Shown: in pieces, positions 9,187-17,772 of the stretch
Position numbering within the stretch: position 1 is the stretch's first letter
Layout of the letters: every line of letters starts with the position of its first letter
Assembly: GCA_014621425.1 (NCBI GenBank)
Contig: JAANBB010000608.1
Coordinates: 1 to 19,984 of the forward strand
DNA from: Cylindrodendrum hubeiense
Lineage: Eukaryota > Ascomycota > Sordariomycetes > Hypocreales > Nectriaceae
Direction of reading: 5' to 3'
Length of the DNA stretch: 19,984 bases
The notes under the pieces: model-generated
Told to the model about the DNA's origin: nothing
Databases searched by the model: none
What the model saw: only the letters and a program-made list of their open reading frames with translations
Position numbers and translations under genes: made by a program

Positions 9187-9861
9187 TTATTTGCCAACTA
9201 CTTTCACCTTGTTCTTTTCTCGAGAGCCATCGGACTTGGATGGATCAGCTGAAGCATTAGAAAACTTGACTTTGTCCTTGGGTGGAACCTTGAAGGCACG
9301 CCAGTCCAGGCCCGGTGCGCTCAGACCAGCTTGGGTGGTAGCTTTGCCTCTCGGGTTAAGCATCCATTCGGCAAACTGCTCTTCTGTCATGGAATCGTCG
9401 ATAGACTGCACACCCTCTAGGTCAGAGTCCTCATTCTCGTCGACTAGTTCCATCGGCTCACATGAGTCGATGATGGCGTTGAACTCACATTCTTGGCTGT
9501 CCAAGTGCGTTGACTCCAGGTCCGTACTATCCTCACCCTCAAGATCCTTTTCGACGTCTGAAAATTCGTCATCCCCCGAATATCCATCATTTCCATCGTC
9601 TTCGAGATACATCGTTCTCACAAAGCGTTGCTTAGTGCGGTCGACGGGTGCTTGTGATAGATCGCCCATGGCAACTTGTTGCTCGACGACCTGGCCATGG
9701 GACTGCTCCAGGGTAGCGATACCATCGAGCCCCGTGACACCCAGCGCGCTTTGCACACGAGGCCAAATCCGGTTGGGTCGGATGAGGTTGTAGAGCTCGC
9801 GATCGGGGTTGCGGACGGGGATGATAAGCTTGATTTGGGATTTGGTGCTGTTGGATCCCAT
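9187..9861 (-). CDS. Acidic protein of unknown function, 224 residues, intronless
   Basis: I do not recognise this protein. The ATG at 9861 has the context ATCATGG, and the frame is open for 225 codons. The first ~60 codons strongly prefer C or G in the third position, like the neighbouring genes, which supports real coding. Later codons are more relaxed. The N-terminus (about 8-45) is basic to neutral, with LIIPVRNPDRELYNLIRP followed by a WPRVQSALG segment. Residues ~85-170 are very acidic, rich in Asp/Glu/Ser and likely disordered. A short conserved-looking patch, EEQFAEWMLNPRG, follows, and the tail is Lys-rich. There is no signal peptide or membrane segment. It could be a lineage-specific nuclear or regulatory protein. 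It is convergent with the STRAP-like gene. Confidence 0.65.
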   Translation of the reverse strand: MGSNSTKSQIKLIIPVRNPDRELYNLIRPNRIWPRVQSALGVTGLDGIATLEQSHGQVVEQQVAMGDLSQAPVDRTKQRFVRTMYLEDDGNDGYSGDDEFSDVEKDLEGEDSTDLESTHLDSQECEFNAIIDSCEPMELVDENEDSDLEGVQSIDDSMTEEQFAEWMLNPRGKATTQAGLSAPGLDWRAFKVPPKDKVKFSNASADPSKSDGSREKNKVKVVGK

Positions 9862-11080
9862 GATGGCTTGTCGATGATTTCCGATTTGATGGTAGGTTTC
9901 AAGTGCAAGTGAGATCTGTTATAAGACTTTGAGAGGAAGATAGTTGCGGTTGCATTTATATTCAATCATAGTCCATGTTCTCGTACAAGCGAGTTCCGTC
10001 CTGCAGAATAGCTGTTCAAAGCAAATTGTACTAACAAACACCCAGCATTATCGCTAAAACTCTAGTCTCGGTTCTTTGTTACAATCGCCACGATCGTTAA
10101 AAGACTTGTATCGTGTAACGGTGTTCACTACCCTACACCAACTGTTCACTACGTGTCACTTAGAAATTTGCATCCTCCTAGTTCCCTCAAGCTCTACATT
10201 CCCCACTGTATATCCATAAGTGCTTACATTTCTACTTGGCCAAAGTCTCGCTTCTGATAATTTACACGTAGCTTACCGCCAGATCCGGGATTCAGCTTGG
10301 AAGCCTCGTTGGCTATACCAAGACACCAGCGACGCCGCTAGTTTCGCCTCGTCTTGCCGGCGGCTGACATGCAAGACTGCGGCACGCCACGATGATGTTT
10401 TGGATCTGCAACTGGGAGGTAAAATTTTACGGCAAAAGTGGACTTTAGCCTTGATGAAGGGGAACTTGGATGATATGATGGAGGTGTGGATCCACTGCGG
10501 CTCCGGACCGGAGCTGTCACTCCGGACCCCGGTTATGGGGCGGGGGTCTCGGCATGGCCCGGATTATTTCCGCAGTCAGAATACGGGAGGCTGAGGTAGT
10601 GCTGCGCCCCCCGGGAAAGTCTCTATACGCGTTTGGTCGGCCGGGTCGCCGTGTCGCCGTGAACTTTGTGCGGTGGGTAAAGGCTACAAACTCAAAGAGG
10701 AGCTTGGGGGATTTTTTGGGAGAGCTAAGATGCCCGAATGGGGACAGCATAGCGGGCCGCGATCTCCGTGCGGAACCAACTGTTGGTTGGTGCGAGGTGG
10801 TTTCCCGTTGGGGGTGGGGAACACTGGGATTTGGAACCTGTGGATTCGGAGCATGTAAAAGTTTGGGCGGATTAGGAAACGGGGACGATGATCACTTATG
10901 AAGCCAAGACTGATGAGCCAACAACGGTGACTAGGCGAGGCAACAAAACTAGACGAGGGTGAGGTGGGAAGGGAAGCCATGTCTTGCGAAGCCACCCACG
11001 GCATGAATGTGAAGCTAGACACATGCACTCTGCCGCTGCGAGGCACGGGTCGCCCATTCATGGCATCCCGTTGAATCCAT
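9862..11080. other. Gene-free, initially AT-richer upstream region of the acidic-protein gene
   Basis: From 9862 to about 10260 the DNA is AT-richer than most of the window and probably carries the promoter of the minus-strand gene. It becomes GC-rich after ~10480. The only sizeable frames (124 and 115 residues) lack domains and overlap other frames. An inverted repeat with CGG/CCG triplets lies at 10500-10514. Confidence 0.55.
10500..10514. promoter_or_regulatory. Inverted repeat with CGG-A-CCG core (possible Zn2Cys6 site)
   Basis: GCTCCGG and CCGGAGC form perfect 7-bp arms around one central A, making the arrangement CGG-N1-CCG. The 8-mer CTCCGGAC recurs at 10520-10527. Fungal Zn2Cys6 factors recognise paired CGG triplets, so this is a candidate binding site. 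It is ~640 bp upstream of the acidic-protein gene. No experiment or known regulon supports it. Confidence 0.35.
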
Positions 11081-11990
11081 TGTGACCCATCTGTACCATC
11101 CCCTTGGCGTTGTCAAACCTAGCGGCAGCCCAACGGCCTCGCAGCGCGGGGCCGGGACGCGCGGGGCCTGCAACACGCAGCGCCCTGATGAACCATCTGA
11201 CAGATCTCAGCGAACCTGCGAGCCGGTGGTCCCGTCTCGAGACCGTTATCGCCACCGATGCAGCGATGCACGGAGATGGACCCTAAAGTGCCCCAAAGGG
11301 GATAACGGGAGCAACGGGGCTGTCTGCCTGCCGCTCGGTCTGCAAGGTGCAGTGACCGGTACGGAGGGAGGAAGGGCTTGGGAGCTTTGGACCCTGGATC
11401 TTTTTGTGAGTACTCACCTTTACCGAGCTGTCGGTTGTGAGGCGTCACATTTTTTGGTTGCTCAATGCGCCGAGCACTTGCATATTCGGACATGTAGCAT
11501 GTCAGAGGGGCACCATGTGCGTTATATGTTGAATGGGAGGACAGGAAAGACACACGGGGTCTCGGTCCCCCTCGGCCCCCTCGGTCTAGAACTCTGTAGG
11601 CATCAGAATAGGAGGCATCCCGAAGGATTGGCCCACGCACTGACGCTCAATGCGGTGCGCTGTACGAGATACAACCAGGAGGCAGAACCAGTCATTAATT
11701 ACCAACCGACTTATTGTTGTTGTGTTGTTGTCCTTCCGTCGGTGGGTCGCCGCGGTGACTTCCCGTCCGCCGGTAAAAGAGGGTTTTGGTCGGGGACCGG
11801 GTCAATAGCTTTTTGCCTCTGGACATGGATAAGGCAGGTTTCCTTTTTCGTATCTCGATGGCAGGTGGGCCAAGATGCGGGCGTCCCAAGGTGAGGCGGC
11901 AGGGGTGAATGATCAAGGTAAACACGGAGGGCGGAATAGAAGGGACCCCGAAAAAGGCAGTGACAAGACAGGGCAGGCTGGCCTTTGGGC

Positions 11991-12030
11991 TCAGCGAGGG
12001 TCAGAGAGGGTTAGAGAGGGTTAGAGAGGG
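11991..12030. repeat. 10-bp tandem repeat (4 copies), consensus TTAGAGAGGG
   Basis: Four consecutive 10-bp units read TCAGCGAGGG, TCAGAGAGGG, TTAGAGAGGG and TTAGAGAGGG, in perfect register, with divergence increasing to the left. The G-rich strand could in principle stack as a G-quadruplex. Confidence 0.85.
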
Positions 12031-12486
12031 CCTCCCGCTGAGGACAGGGACGAGGGCGGTAATTTAAACTGACATCATGGGACATGAATAGGACGGCGCC
12101 ATGGAGAGCCACTCGTTCGATGGAGGGAAGCGATTCATCTCGCACGTGCCGCAGCCGCGCAAATCCCATGCGGAAGAGCGCGCGGGAATGGGGGCACTAT
12201 AGGAGATAATGCCGCTTCGACGAGAGATGTCTAGCATGGCGGAACGATTGGCGGAACGCTTGGGAGAAGGCGTAATTTTTCTGGCAGCCCGGGGTGCAGG
12301 AGGGTCACTGCTTCACCAGGGTTTGGGATTTGCGTCGTTGCCGATCGGACATGGCCGCCAGAAGGGCTGAAGAAGACGATTATCGAACGGCGGGTGCAAG
12401 TGAATCTGTGATAGGGCGGCGAGGGCTAAGCGAGGGGAGATGAGCGACGCATCTACAACTGCCCAGTGCCCACATGGAGGAGACGA

Positions 12487-12514
12487 TCTCGATGACTATC
12501 GATGACTATCGAGA
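12487..12514. repeat. Direct repeats nested in an inverted repeat
   Basis: TCTCGAT (12487-12493) and ATCGAGA (12508-12514) are perfect inverted arms. They enclose two direct copies of the 11-mer CGATGACTATC. This is a small symmetrical structure in otherwise featureless DNA. Confidence 0.55.
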
Positions 12515-12592
12515 CGAAGCGAGAGTCTGTGCCGCTGCTACTGTGTGTTGTTGGTTGACAGCCAGCCGAGCCAGTGAAGCCAGTGCTTTTCC

Positions 12593-12608
12593 TACTACGT
12601 ACGTAGTA
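12593..12608. promoter_or_regulatory. Perfect 16-bp palindrome TACTACGTACGTAGTA
   Basis: Both halves are exact reverse complements. It shares its TACTACGT/ACGTAGTA arms with palindromes at 13438-13451 and 15331-15340. It is a possible binding site for a dimeric factor, or a motif dispersed in the genome. Confidence 0.6.
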
Positions 12609-13273
12609 TTACCAGACCATGGCGGCCCGTCGCCGAGCACATCATCCCCACATCTAGGAGGCTAAAAAGGGGATACGGATGGACAGAAAGGGGGACACGA
12701 ATGTACAGAAACGGACAAGGGTTTTCGGACAGCGTTCGAAGCTACGATTGGTGTTGTGCAACGTTTGTTATAGCTGCGCAATGTTTTAACTGCCGTAGAT
12801 CGTTGCGATTCAGATGCCCAATAGCCGGCAGGAGAAAAAAGCAACATGCAAGGCCCGATGAGAACAAAAAAAGGAACAAGCCAAAGCAAACGAAAAAGTA
12901 AACACTGGCAGCCCCCAAAGATGGAGAGCGGGGGGGGTACTACAACGCACATCGTCCACTGTCTGGCAGCTGAGAGCGCTGAGTGGACAGTGGGACACCC
13001 GACCCGGCCCGCTGCAGGGCCGTTGGAAAACGCACATGGCGGCCCTGCTCGCTCAGCCCTCAGCGACAGACGGGCTGCTAGCCTCGCTGGCAGCTCGCTA
13101 CGTACCGTATTTCCGCTTTGTGGGCGGGGAGCGGGGAGCAGAGACAGCACGGCCGCCGAGACACACGCGCGCACACACCAGCCCGAAGAGGGGTGGGAAG
13201 TAAGTGGAAGGGGGGTGTGAGACTGACAAGTGACAGGCAGCTTGGACCAGGCGGCTAGCTGAGAGAGATTGAC

Positions 13274-13301
13274 GATCGGTCTCATCGGTCTCATCGGACT
13301 C
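13274..13301. repeat. 9-bp tandem repeat TCGGTCTCA
   Basis: Two exact units and a third partial one (TCGGACTCG) lie in tandem in gene-free DNA. Confidence 0.65.
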
Positions 13302-13437
13302 GATGTTAGACGAGTTGCCATCTAGAGGCGGGAGGTGAACCGCCATGGAAATAGTGTTTGTTTGAATCAAGTACGAGACGTGCATATCGTGTAGGGCTAT
13401 GGACGGCCATGCTCCTCCGCCGACCACCTCCAATAAC

Positions 13438-13451
13438 GTACTACGTAGTAC
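13438..13451. promoter_or_regulatory. Perfect 14-bp palindrome GTACTACGTAGTAC
   Basis: Exact dyad symmetry around CTACGTAG. It belongs to the same family as the palindromes at 12593-12608 and 15331-15340. Confidence 0.6.
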
Positions 13452-13800
13452 AGCCTCACGCTGTAAGATGAGTTGGCCACGGGGGGATGGTCATCTGGAC
13501 ATTTCCATGGTCTCGTACTCGGGAATCCGCTCTGGCGGGAATCCGGGATGACGACAATGAGGGCGAGGGGCGACTACTACGTTGTACAACCATGGAAACT
13601 ATGGAAACCACGGCAGAGCAAACGAGCAAGATGCGGAAGAATGGCAGATGGGCATTGTGGGAATGGCACGGTTCCCGCGAGCGTTGGCCCATCGTCGCCC
13701 AATTCCGCCGCACAATGGGCGCATTCCCATGCGCCGGCTCGTTGTCTGTCTGAGACTCCCGTTACCAGCCGGCATCAAAGTGCCCCCTTGCCAGAATGGT

Positions 13801-13824
13801 AGGGCGGATGGAAGGGCGGATGGA
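13801..13824. repeat. 12-bp tandem duplication AGGGCGGATGGA
   Basis: Two exact adjacent copies, with no coding context. Confidence 0.75.
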
Positions 13825-15330
13825 AGCCATCGCCCGCGTCTTAGGGACGTTTCGAGCAACTGTAGCCCATGCTCGGCGGTAGCGCTCCATAAGCGTCACC
13901 GTCGCAGAGCCACCGCCCCCGTTCTTTTCGCTCTCATCAGCCGGAGGCGAGAGCCGTTAGGGACTCGCGAGGCTGTGTGGGAGCGTGGCTCTGGCCAGCC
14001 GACTGCAAAACCGTCCCATGCGCCCCCGATCACATGGCCCGAGGACGGAGCCGTTAAGGGATCGAGAAGGCGCCGGGACGGTGGACGATAATTTCTCGAG
14101 ATGGCGCCCAGGTAGTGGCCGCCGCAAAACACACCGCAGTGCGACATGGCATCTAGCAGCTTGCACTTTCGCGGGAAATCCTCGCGGGGCCGTACGGTGG
14201 CCCGTCCGTCCCGGCCCTCTCCGCTCACGCGTTTTCCGGGTGGGTGTTGGTGCTGGTGGACTGGAATGGGCTGTTTGGAGCCCATCAGGCCACTTTTGAC
14301 ACATGTCGTCGAACGCTTGGGGGGCCGCCGCGGCTCTCTAGGGCCTGGTTTGTCTCCGTTAGGTCTCCTCTTTGTGCTTTCTTTTGCCTTCCCCGGCGGC
14401 ACTACGCTGTGCCTGGCACTAAACTACGACGGCGACGTCTCCATCCGCAAACCAGCTGCCCGGTGTCACCACGAACCCGCGGAGCTGGGCTGTTGCCGGA
14501 GCAGGGGACGGGGAGGAGGGGGATCAAGATGATGCATTGATGGGCGGTACGTATCTTTCCGATCTGGCGGAGGAGGGGACGTGGGATGTGGGAGGGGCGG
14601 GTTTATGCTTGGCCTTTTTCTTTGATGCTGGGGCTGGATGTCCGAACTAATTTTGTGTTATTCTTATTTTTGGTGGATGGGGCACCCTCTGTGCGATGAT
14701 GTGATACGATGCCATGGGAGTTGTGAATTTGCATCCGGGATTGTTGCTGATGCCGATGTTGAAGAGCCGCTTTTGGACTTGTGCTCGAGATTCCAGATCT
14801 TGCTCAGCCATAATCACAGCCCTGCTGATTGGCCACCACCTGTCTGACCTTTGACTCTCCTTGCCATTTCAGCTTTCTCCATGTTTCGGCGAAAGATCTA
14901 CCATTTCGTGCATATTCTCCCACCAGTCCCGGGGGACCTGCTTACCGACTCTGTCACTTGCAAAAAGCCCCAAAAAATAAACACCGACGAGCTTGCGCTC
15001 GGAAAAGCCGGCCGGCGCCCGTCTCCGCGGAAGGCCAGCCGGGAACGCAGGAAAGACACCATCGCTGGGCGCGGTGGCGGAGGATCTCGATGGGTTTGGC
15101 GGTCAGTGTTGCGGCCGACTTGCGGCGAGTGCGGCAAGGTGGGCAGGTTTCCCGCTCCGGCGGCGAGCGATGGATGGGCAGCTGAGTGCGGGCCGCTGGC
15201 TTGTTGGCCGCCTGGGGGCAACCCGTGGGATGTTTCGGGATCTGTCATCGGTGTCGCTTTCGCACTTTGCTGTGCTGTCCCTACTTTGTGCGGTTATGCC
15301 TCTTTGCTGGGGGACGGGGGTGTGCGGTGG

Positions 15331-15340
15331 ACTACGTAGT
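15331..15340. promoter_or_regulatory. 10-bp palindrome ACTACGTAGT
   Basis: Third member of the ACTACGTAGT family in the gene-free region. It is followed by AG, so one side extends like the longer copies. Confidence 0.5.
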
Positions 15341-16802
15341 AGCGTCAGTGTTAATGGTGGTGGGGGTGGATGCGCTTCAGGATGCACTTTGGGTGGGATG
15401 GCATTGAAGGGCGTTGTAGAGGAATAGATTGAGTTGGGTTTGCAAAAAGTCACATCGTCGTCATCGTTCATCGGCTTCGGGCTCGTCGTCTGTGTTTACG
15501 GCAATGGGCCATGGTCATGGTTTGTGTCTGAAGCCATGGTTATGGCTGTCTTCATGGTTCATCGTCTTCGGCGGAAGGGCATACGAAGTTGCTGGGCTGG
15601 TCCTGTCATTGTGGTCGGTGCTGGGGGGGTCGTTGAGTTGACGAGATCAGAGGCCACGGTGAGTGAGTGCTAGGCCAGGGGAGGGGAGATGACTCCATCT
15701 GCGCGTGTGATTGGCCGGTATCCGTGTATTTCCTAACTAGGTAGTCAGTGTCAAGTGCACGTCATGTACACGGCCGTGTGAATGCGAAGAGAGAAGTGTA
15801 GCAATCGAGTGAAGAAGAATGGACCGTGGTCGCAATATGAATGATATTTCGCCGCATCAAACCACCATAGTCGCCTGTCCTCACTGCCCGAAAAAGAAAA
15901 GAAAAACAACACCACCTGCTCTCGCTCGCCGTCCACCATTTCCCCAAATCTCAAACATCACCAGCATCAATCGGTACCGCATACGCTCCCCACTGCACAA
16001 GGCCGGCGATGCCGTGCACAAAACCAGCCCTCCCCCGACCGCCACAAAAGCCGGGGGGGGGGAGCTGATGCATGCTTTGCGTGCAGCTGTCAATCACCGA
16101 CTTTACCTACGATGATGGGCTGCAAGAATGATCCCTGCGGCGAAATTGAGCGCCCCTCCACCGCAAGGCTTCGTCTGGGCGAGTTGTGAGCGGGAGGCGG
16201 GCGTTGATTGCCGCAGCTGATCAGTGGCAACAGGCTTGATCCAAGAGGGCATGCCTGGAGATCCGTATACCTGCGCCGCGAACCAACATGAGCAAAGAGT
16301 CCGCTATTGAAACCTACCTGACTGTCTAAGGCAAATGTAGGCAGTCTGTGGCGGGAGGGACTGTGTGCGCGACTTGGCGACTACACGGCGCGACATACAC
16401 GGCCCTGAACTCTGAACTCTGGCTAAAAGCTGGCTTGCATCTGGGCCTCGCTGCTCCCCACGGCCTACCCACGCCTTCTCCGTCTCGCTTCCCACGCATC
16501 GACGATTCGACCTGGCACGAAAAGCAAAAAAACGCAACGTACCCCTGGGCGAGCCGGCCGGGCAGCGGGACGGGACACCCTTCCCAACCCCGGTCTCCCG
16601 AAAGAGAGACTCTAGAGGCTAGAGGGGCAGCGAGGGGGCAGCTCGGGGCCAGCAAGGAGGAGCAAAGAAAAAAAACATACCATGGAATCCCTGGAAAACC
16701 CGCCGAGTCCCCATCAATTTGCCCATGGCCTTGTCGAGAGATTCCCATGGCCCATGCCCCATGCCCCCCTGTGGAGTGGGTTGCACGGACATGGAGGGCC
16801 GC

Positions 16803-16860
16803 GCCCACACGCCCACACACGCCCACACACGCCCACCACTCGCCCACACGCACACACACA
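16803..16860. repeat. GCCCACACAC tandem repeat
   Basis: Units of about 10 bp (GCCCACAC, GCCCACACAC twice, then diverged GCCCACCACT and CGCCCACACG) end in a CA dinucleotide run. The period is the same as for the repeats at 1381 and 11991, with a different unit sequence. Confidence 0.8.
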
Positions 16861-17034
16861 TGTCTCCGTCGGCTCCGTCGTCGTCGTCGCCCATCTCGCC
16901 CATGCCGCTTGGGGCCTTGCGCGCACCCGCGAGCCACGGCAACGGCGAGTGGCAGACAGCGAGCGAGCAGGTGGCAGGACGGACGGGGGGCCACCCAGGA
17001 CATGGAGCGACGGGGCGGCTGCCAGGGGGAGTGT

Positions 17035-17077
17035 GGCCGTGTCGTGTCGTGTCGTCTCCTCTCGTCTCCTCTCGTCC
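17035..17077. repeat. GTGTC pentamers and 10-bp TCTCCTCTCG repeat
   Basis: Several GTGTC/GTCGT pentamers lead into GTCGTCTCCT and CTCGTCTCCT units and a partial third, in 10-bp register. This pyrimidine-rich block is ~200 bp upstream of the putative TATA element. Confidence 0.7.
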
Positions 17078-17275
17078 CAAGGCCGTCGACTGCTCGTACC
17101 GCCCCGGCACCACGCCAAGCTCGGCACCCCCCGCCCAGTCGACCGGCCTGTCATACGACGCGGAGCAGATTCATCGGGCGCTCTCGCTCACCTTCGCGCC
17201 GCCAGAGAAGGCACAGGGACCACACCCGTTGCCCTTGCTGCCCATGTTGTGACGACCGCCCACGTTGGGCCAAGC

Positions 17276-17282
17276 TATATAT
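17276..17282 (+). promoter_or_regulatory. Putative TATA element of the bHLH gene
   Basis: TATATAT is set in GC-rich DNA ~490 bp upstream of the start codon at 17773. The downstream stretch is ATG-free and CT/CA-rich, as expected for a long 5' leader. The assignment rests on sequence and position only. Confidence 0.5.
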
Positions 17283-17334
17283 CGCTCGCCCCGTCTCGCC
17301 ATCCAAGTGTCTGCCCATCATCCCGTTGGTGGTT

Positions 17335-17343
17335 ATGCACTGA
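17335..17343 (+). other. Minimal upstream ORF (Met-His-stop)
   Basis: The only ATG between the TATA-like element and the bHLH start codon opens a two-codon frame, ATG CAC TGA. If transcription starts less than ~55 nt after the TATA element, this uORF sits at the very 5' end of the mRNA. Otherwise it is not transcribed. Confidence 0.3.
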
Positions 17344-17772
17344 TTGAATACATCACTCGAGACTCTCCCCACCATTGCCATCCACGCACCACCGACCGTC
17401 TGATATCCTTGGCCGCCAAACGTCTTTGCCTCCTTTTCGATAAGCAACGACCACCTTGCACACCTTGAACCACCTTGGACCACCTTAAACGAAGACAACA
17501 ATAGATTCCCTCTTCCCATATCCATCGGCTCATCGTCTCATCCCATCATCATCATCATCTTCTTCCTAATCATCTATTCCGTCGGACCGAGACAGCAACT
17601 CGACCACGCTGCCCACCCCCCTCGCTCACCCTCGCACCCCCCTCTGCACACACACATCTACGTGCATACACACACCCCCTGGGCATCTCCAGCCACAGCC
17701 ACCTCCGCCTTCAGACATATCTGAGCATCAATCGACACATCTCAGTCTATCATCGTCTTCACTCTCGACACA
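17344..17772 (+). promoter_or_regulatory. ATG-free 5' leader of the bHLH gene
   Basis: There is no ATG in 429 nt before the start codon, whereas several would be expected by chance. It contains four CACCTT units about 10 bp apart (17452-17486), a CAT/ATC trinucleotide run near 17542-17560 and CA/CT-rich tracts. It is best read as 5'-UTR. Confidence 0.65.

Larger units (their letters stand above)
11081..16300. other. Large gene-free region (upstream space of the bHLH gene)
   Basis: No credible gene was found on either strand. The longest frames (270 residues at 11082-11894 +, 219 at 12662-13321 -, 169 at 13582-14091 +) overlap opposite-strand frames of similar length. They have no domains, and their composition is that of translated GC-rich non-coding DNA. 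There is no transposase, reverse transcriptase or terminal repeat, and no strong AT enrichment that would suggest RIP. It contains several short tandem repeats, three ACTACGTAGT palindromes and homopolymers (G8 near 12933, G10 at 16053-16062). Confidence 0.6.
16301..17270. other. Gene-free, C-rich proximal upstream region of the bHLH gene
   Basis: Open frames of 331 and 221 residues on the + strand and several on the - strand run through here. They encode only His/Pro/Arg/Thr-rich low-complexity sequence derived from CCCACACA repeats, and no splice or domain evidence supports them. The region also holds a cluster of CCCATGG/CCATGCCC words at about 16718-16765, and GTGTC and TCTCCTCTCG repeats near 17035-17077. 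Confidence 0.55.

Noticed and set aside
11082..11894. 270-residue open frame on the + strand
   Set aside because: It overlaps a 173-residue frame on the other strand. It has no domain, no third-position codon bias and no plausible splice partners.
11991..12030. Interstitial telomere repeat
   Set aside because: The unit is the 10-mer TTAGAGAGGG, not TTAGGG, and no true TTAGGG array is present.
12662..13321. 219-residue open frame on the minus strand with Cys/Phe/Leu-rich stretches
   Set aside because: The hydrophobic look comes from A-rich and G-rich runs on the opposite strand. There is no coherent membrane topology or family signature.
16348..17347. Open frames of 331 and 221 residues on the + strand
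   Set aside because: They come from CCCACACA repeats and GC-rich DNA lacking stops. The translations are His/Pro/Arg/Thr-rich without domains, and other frames on both strands are equally open.
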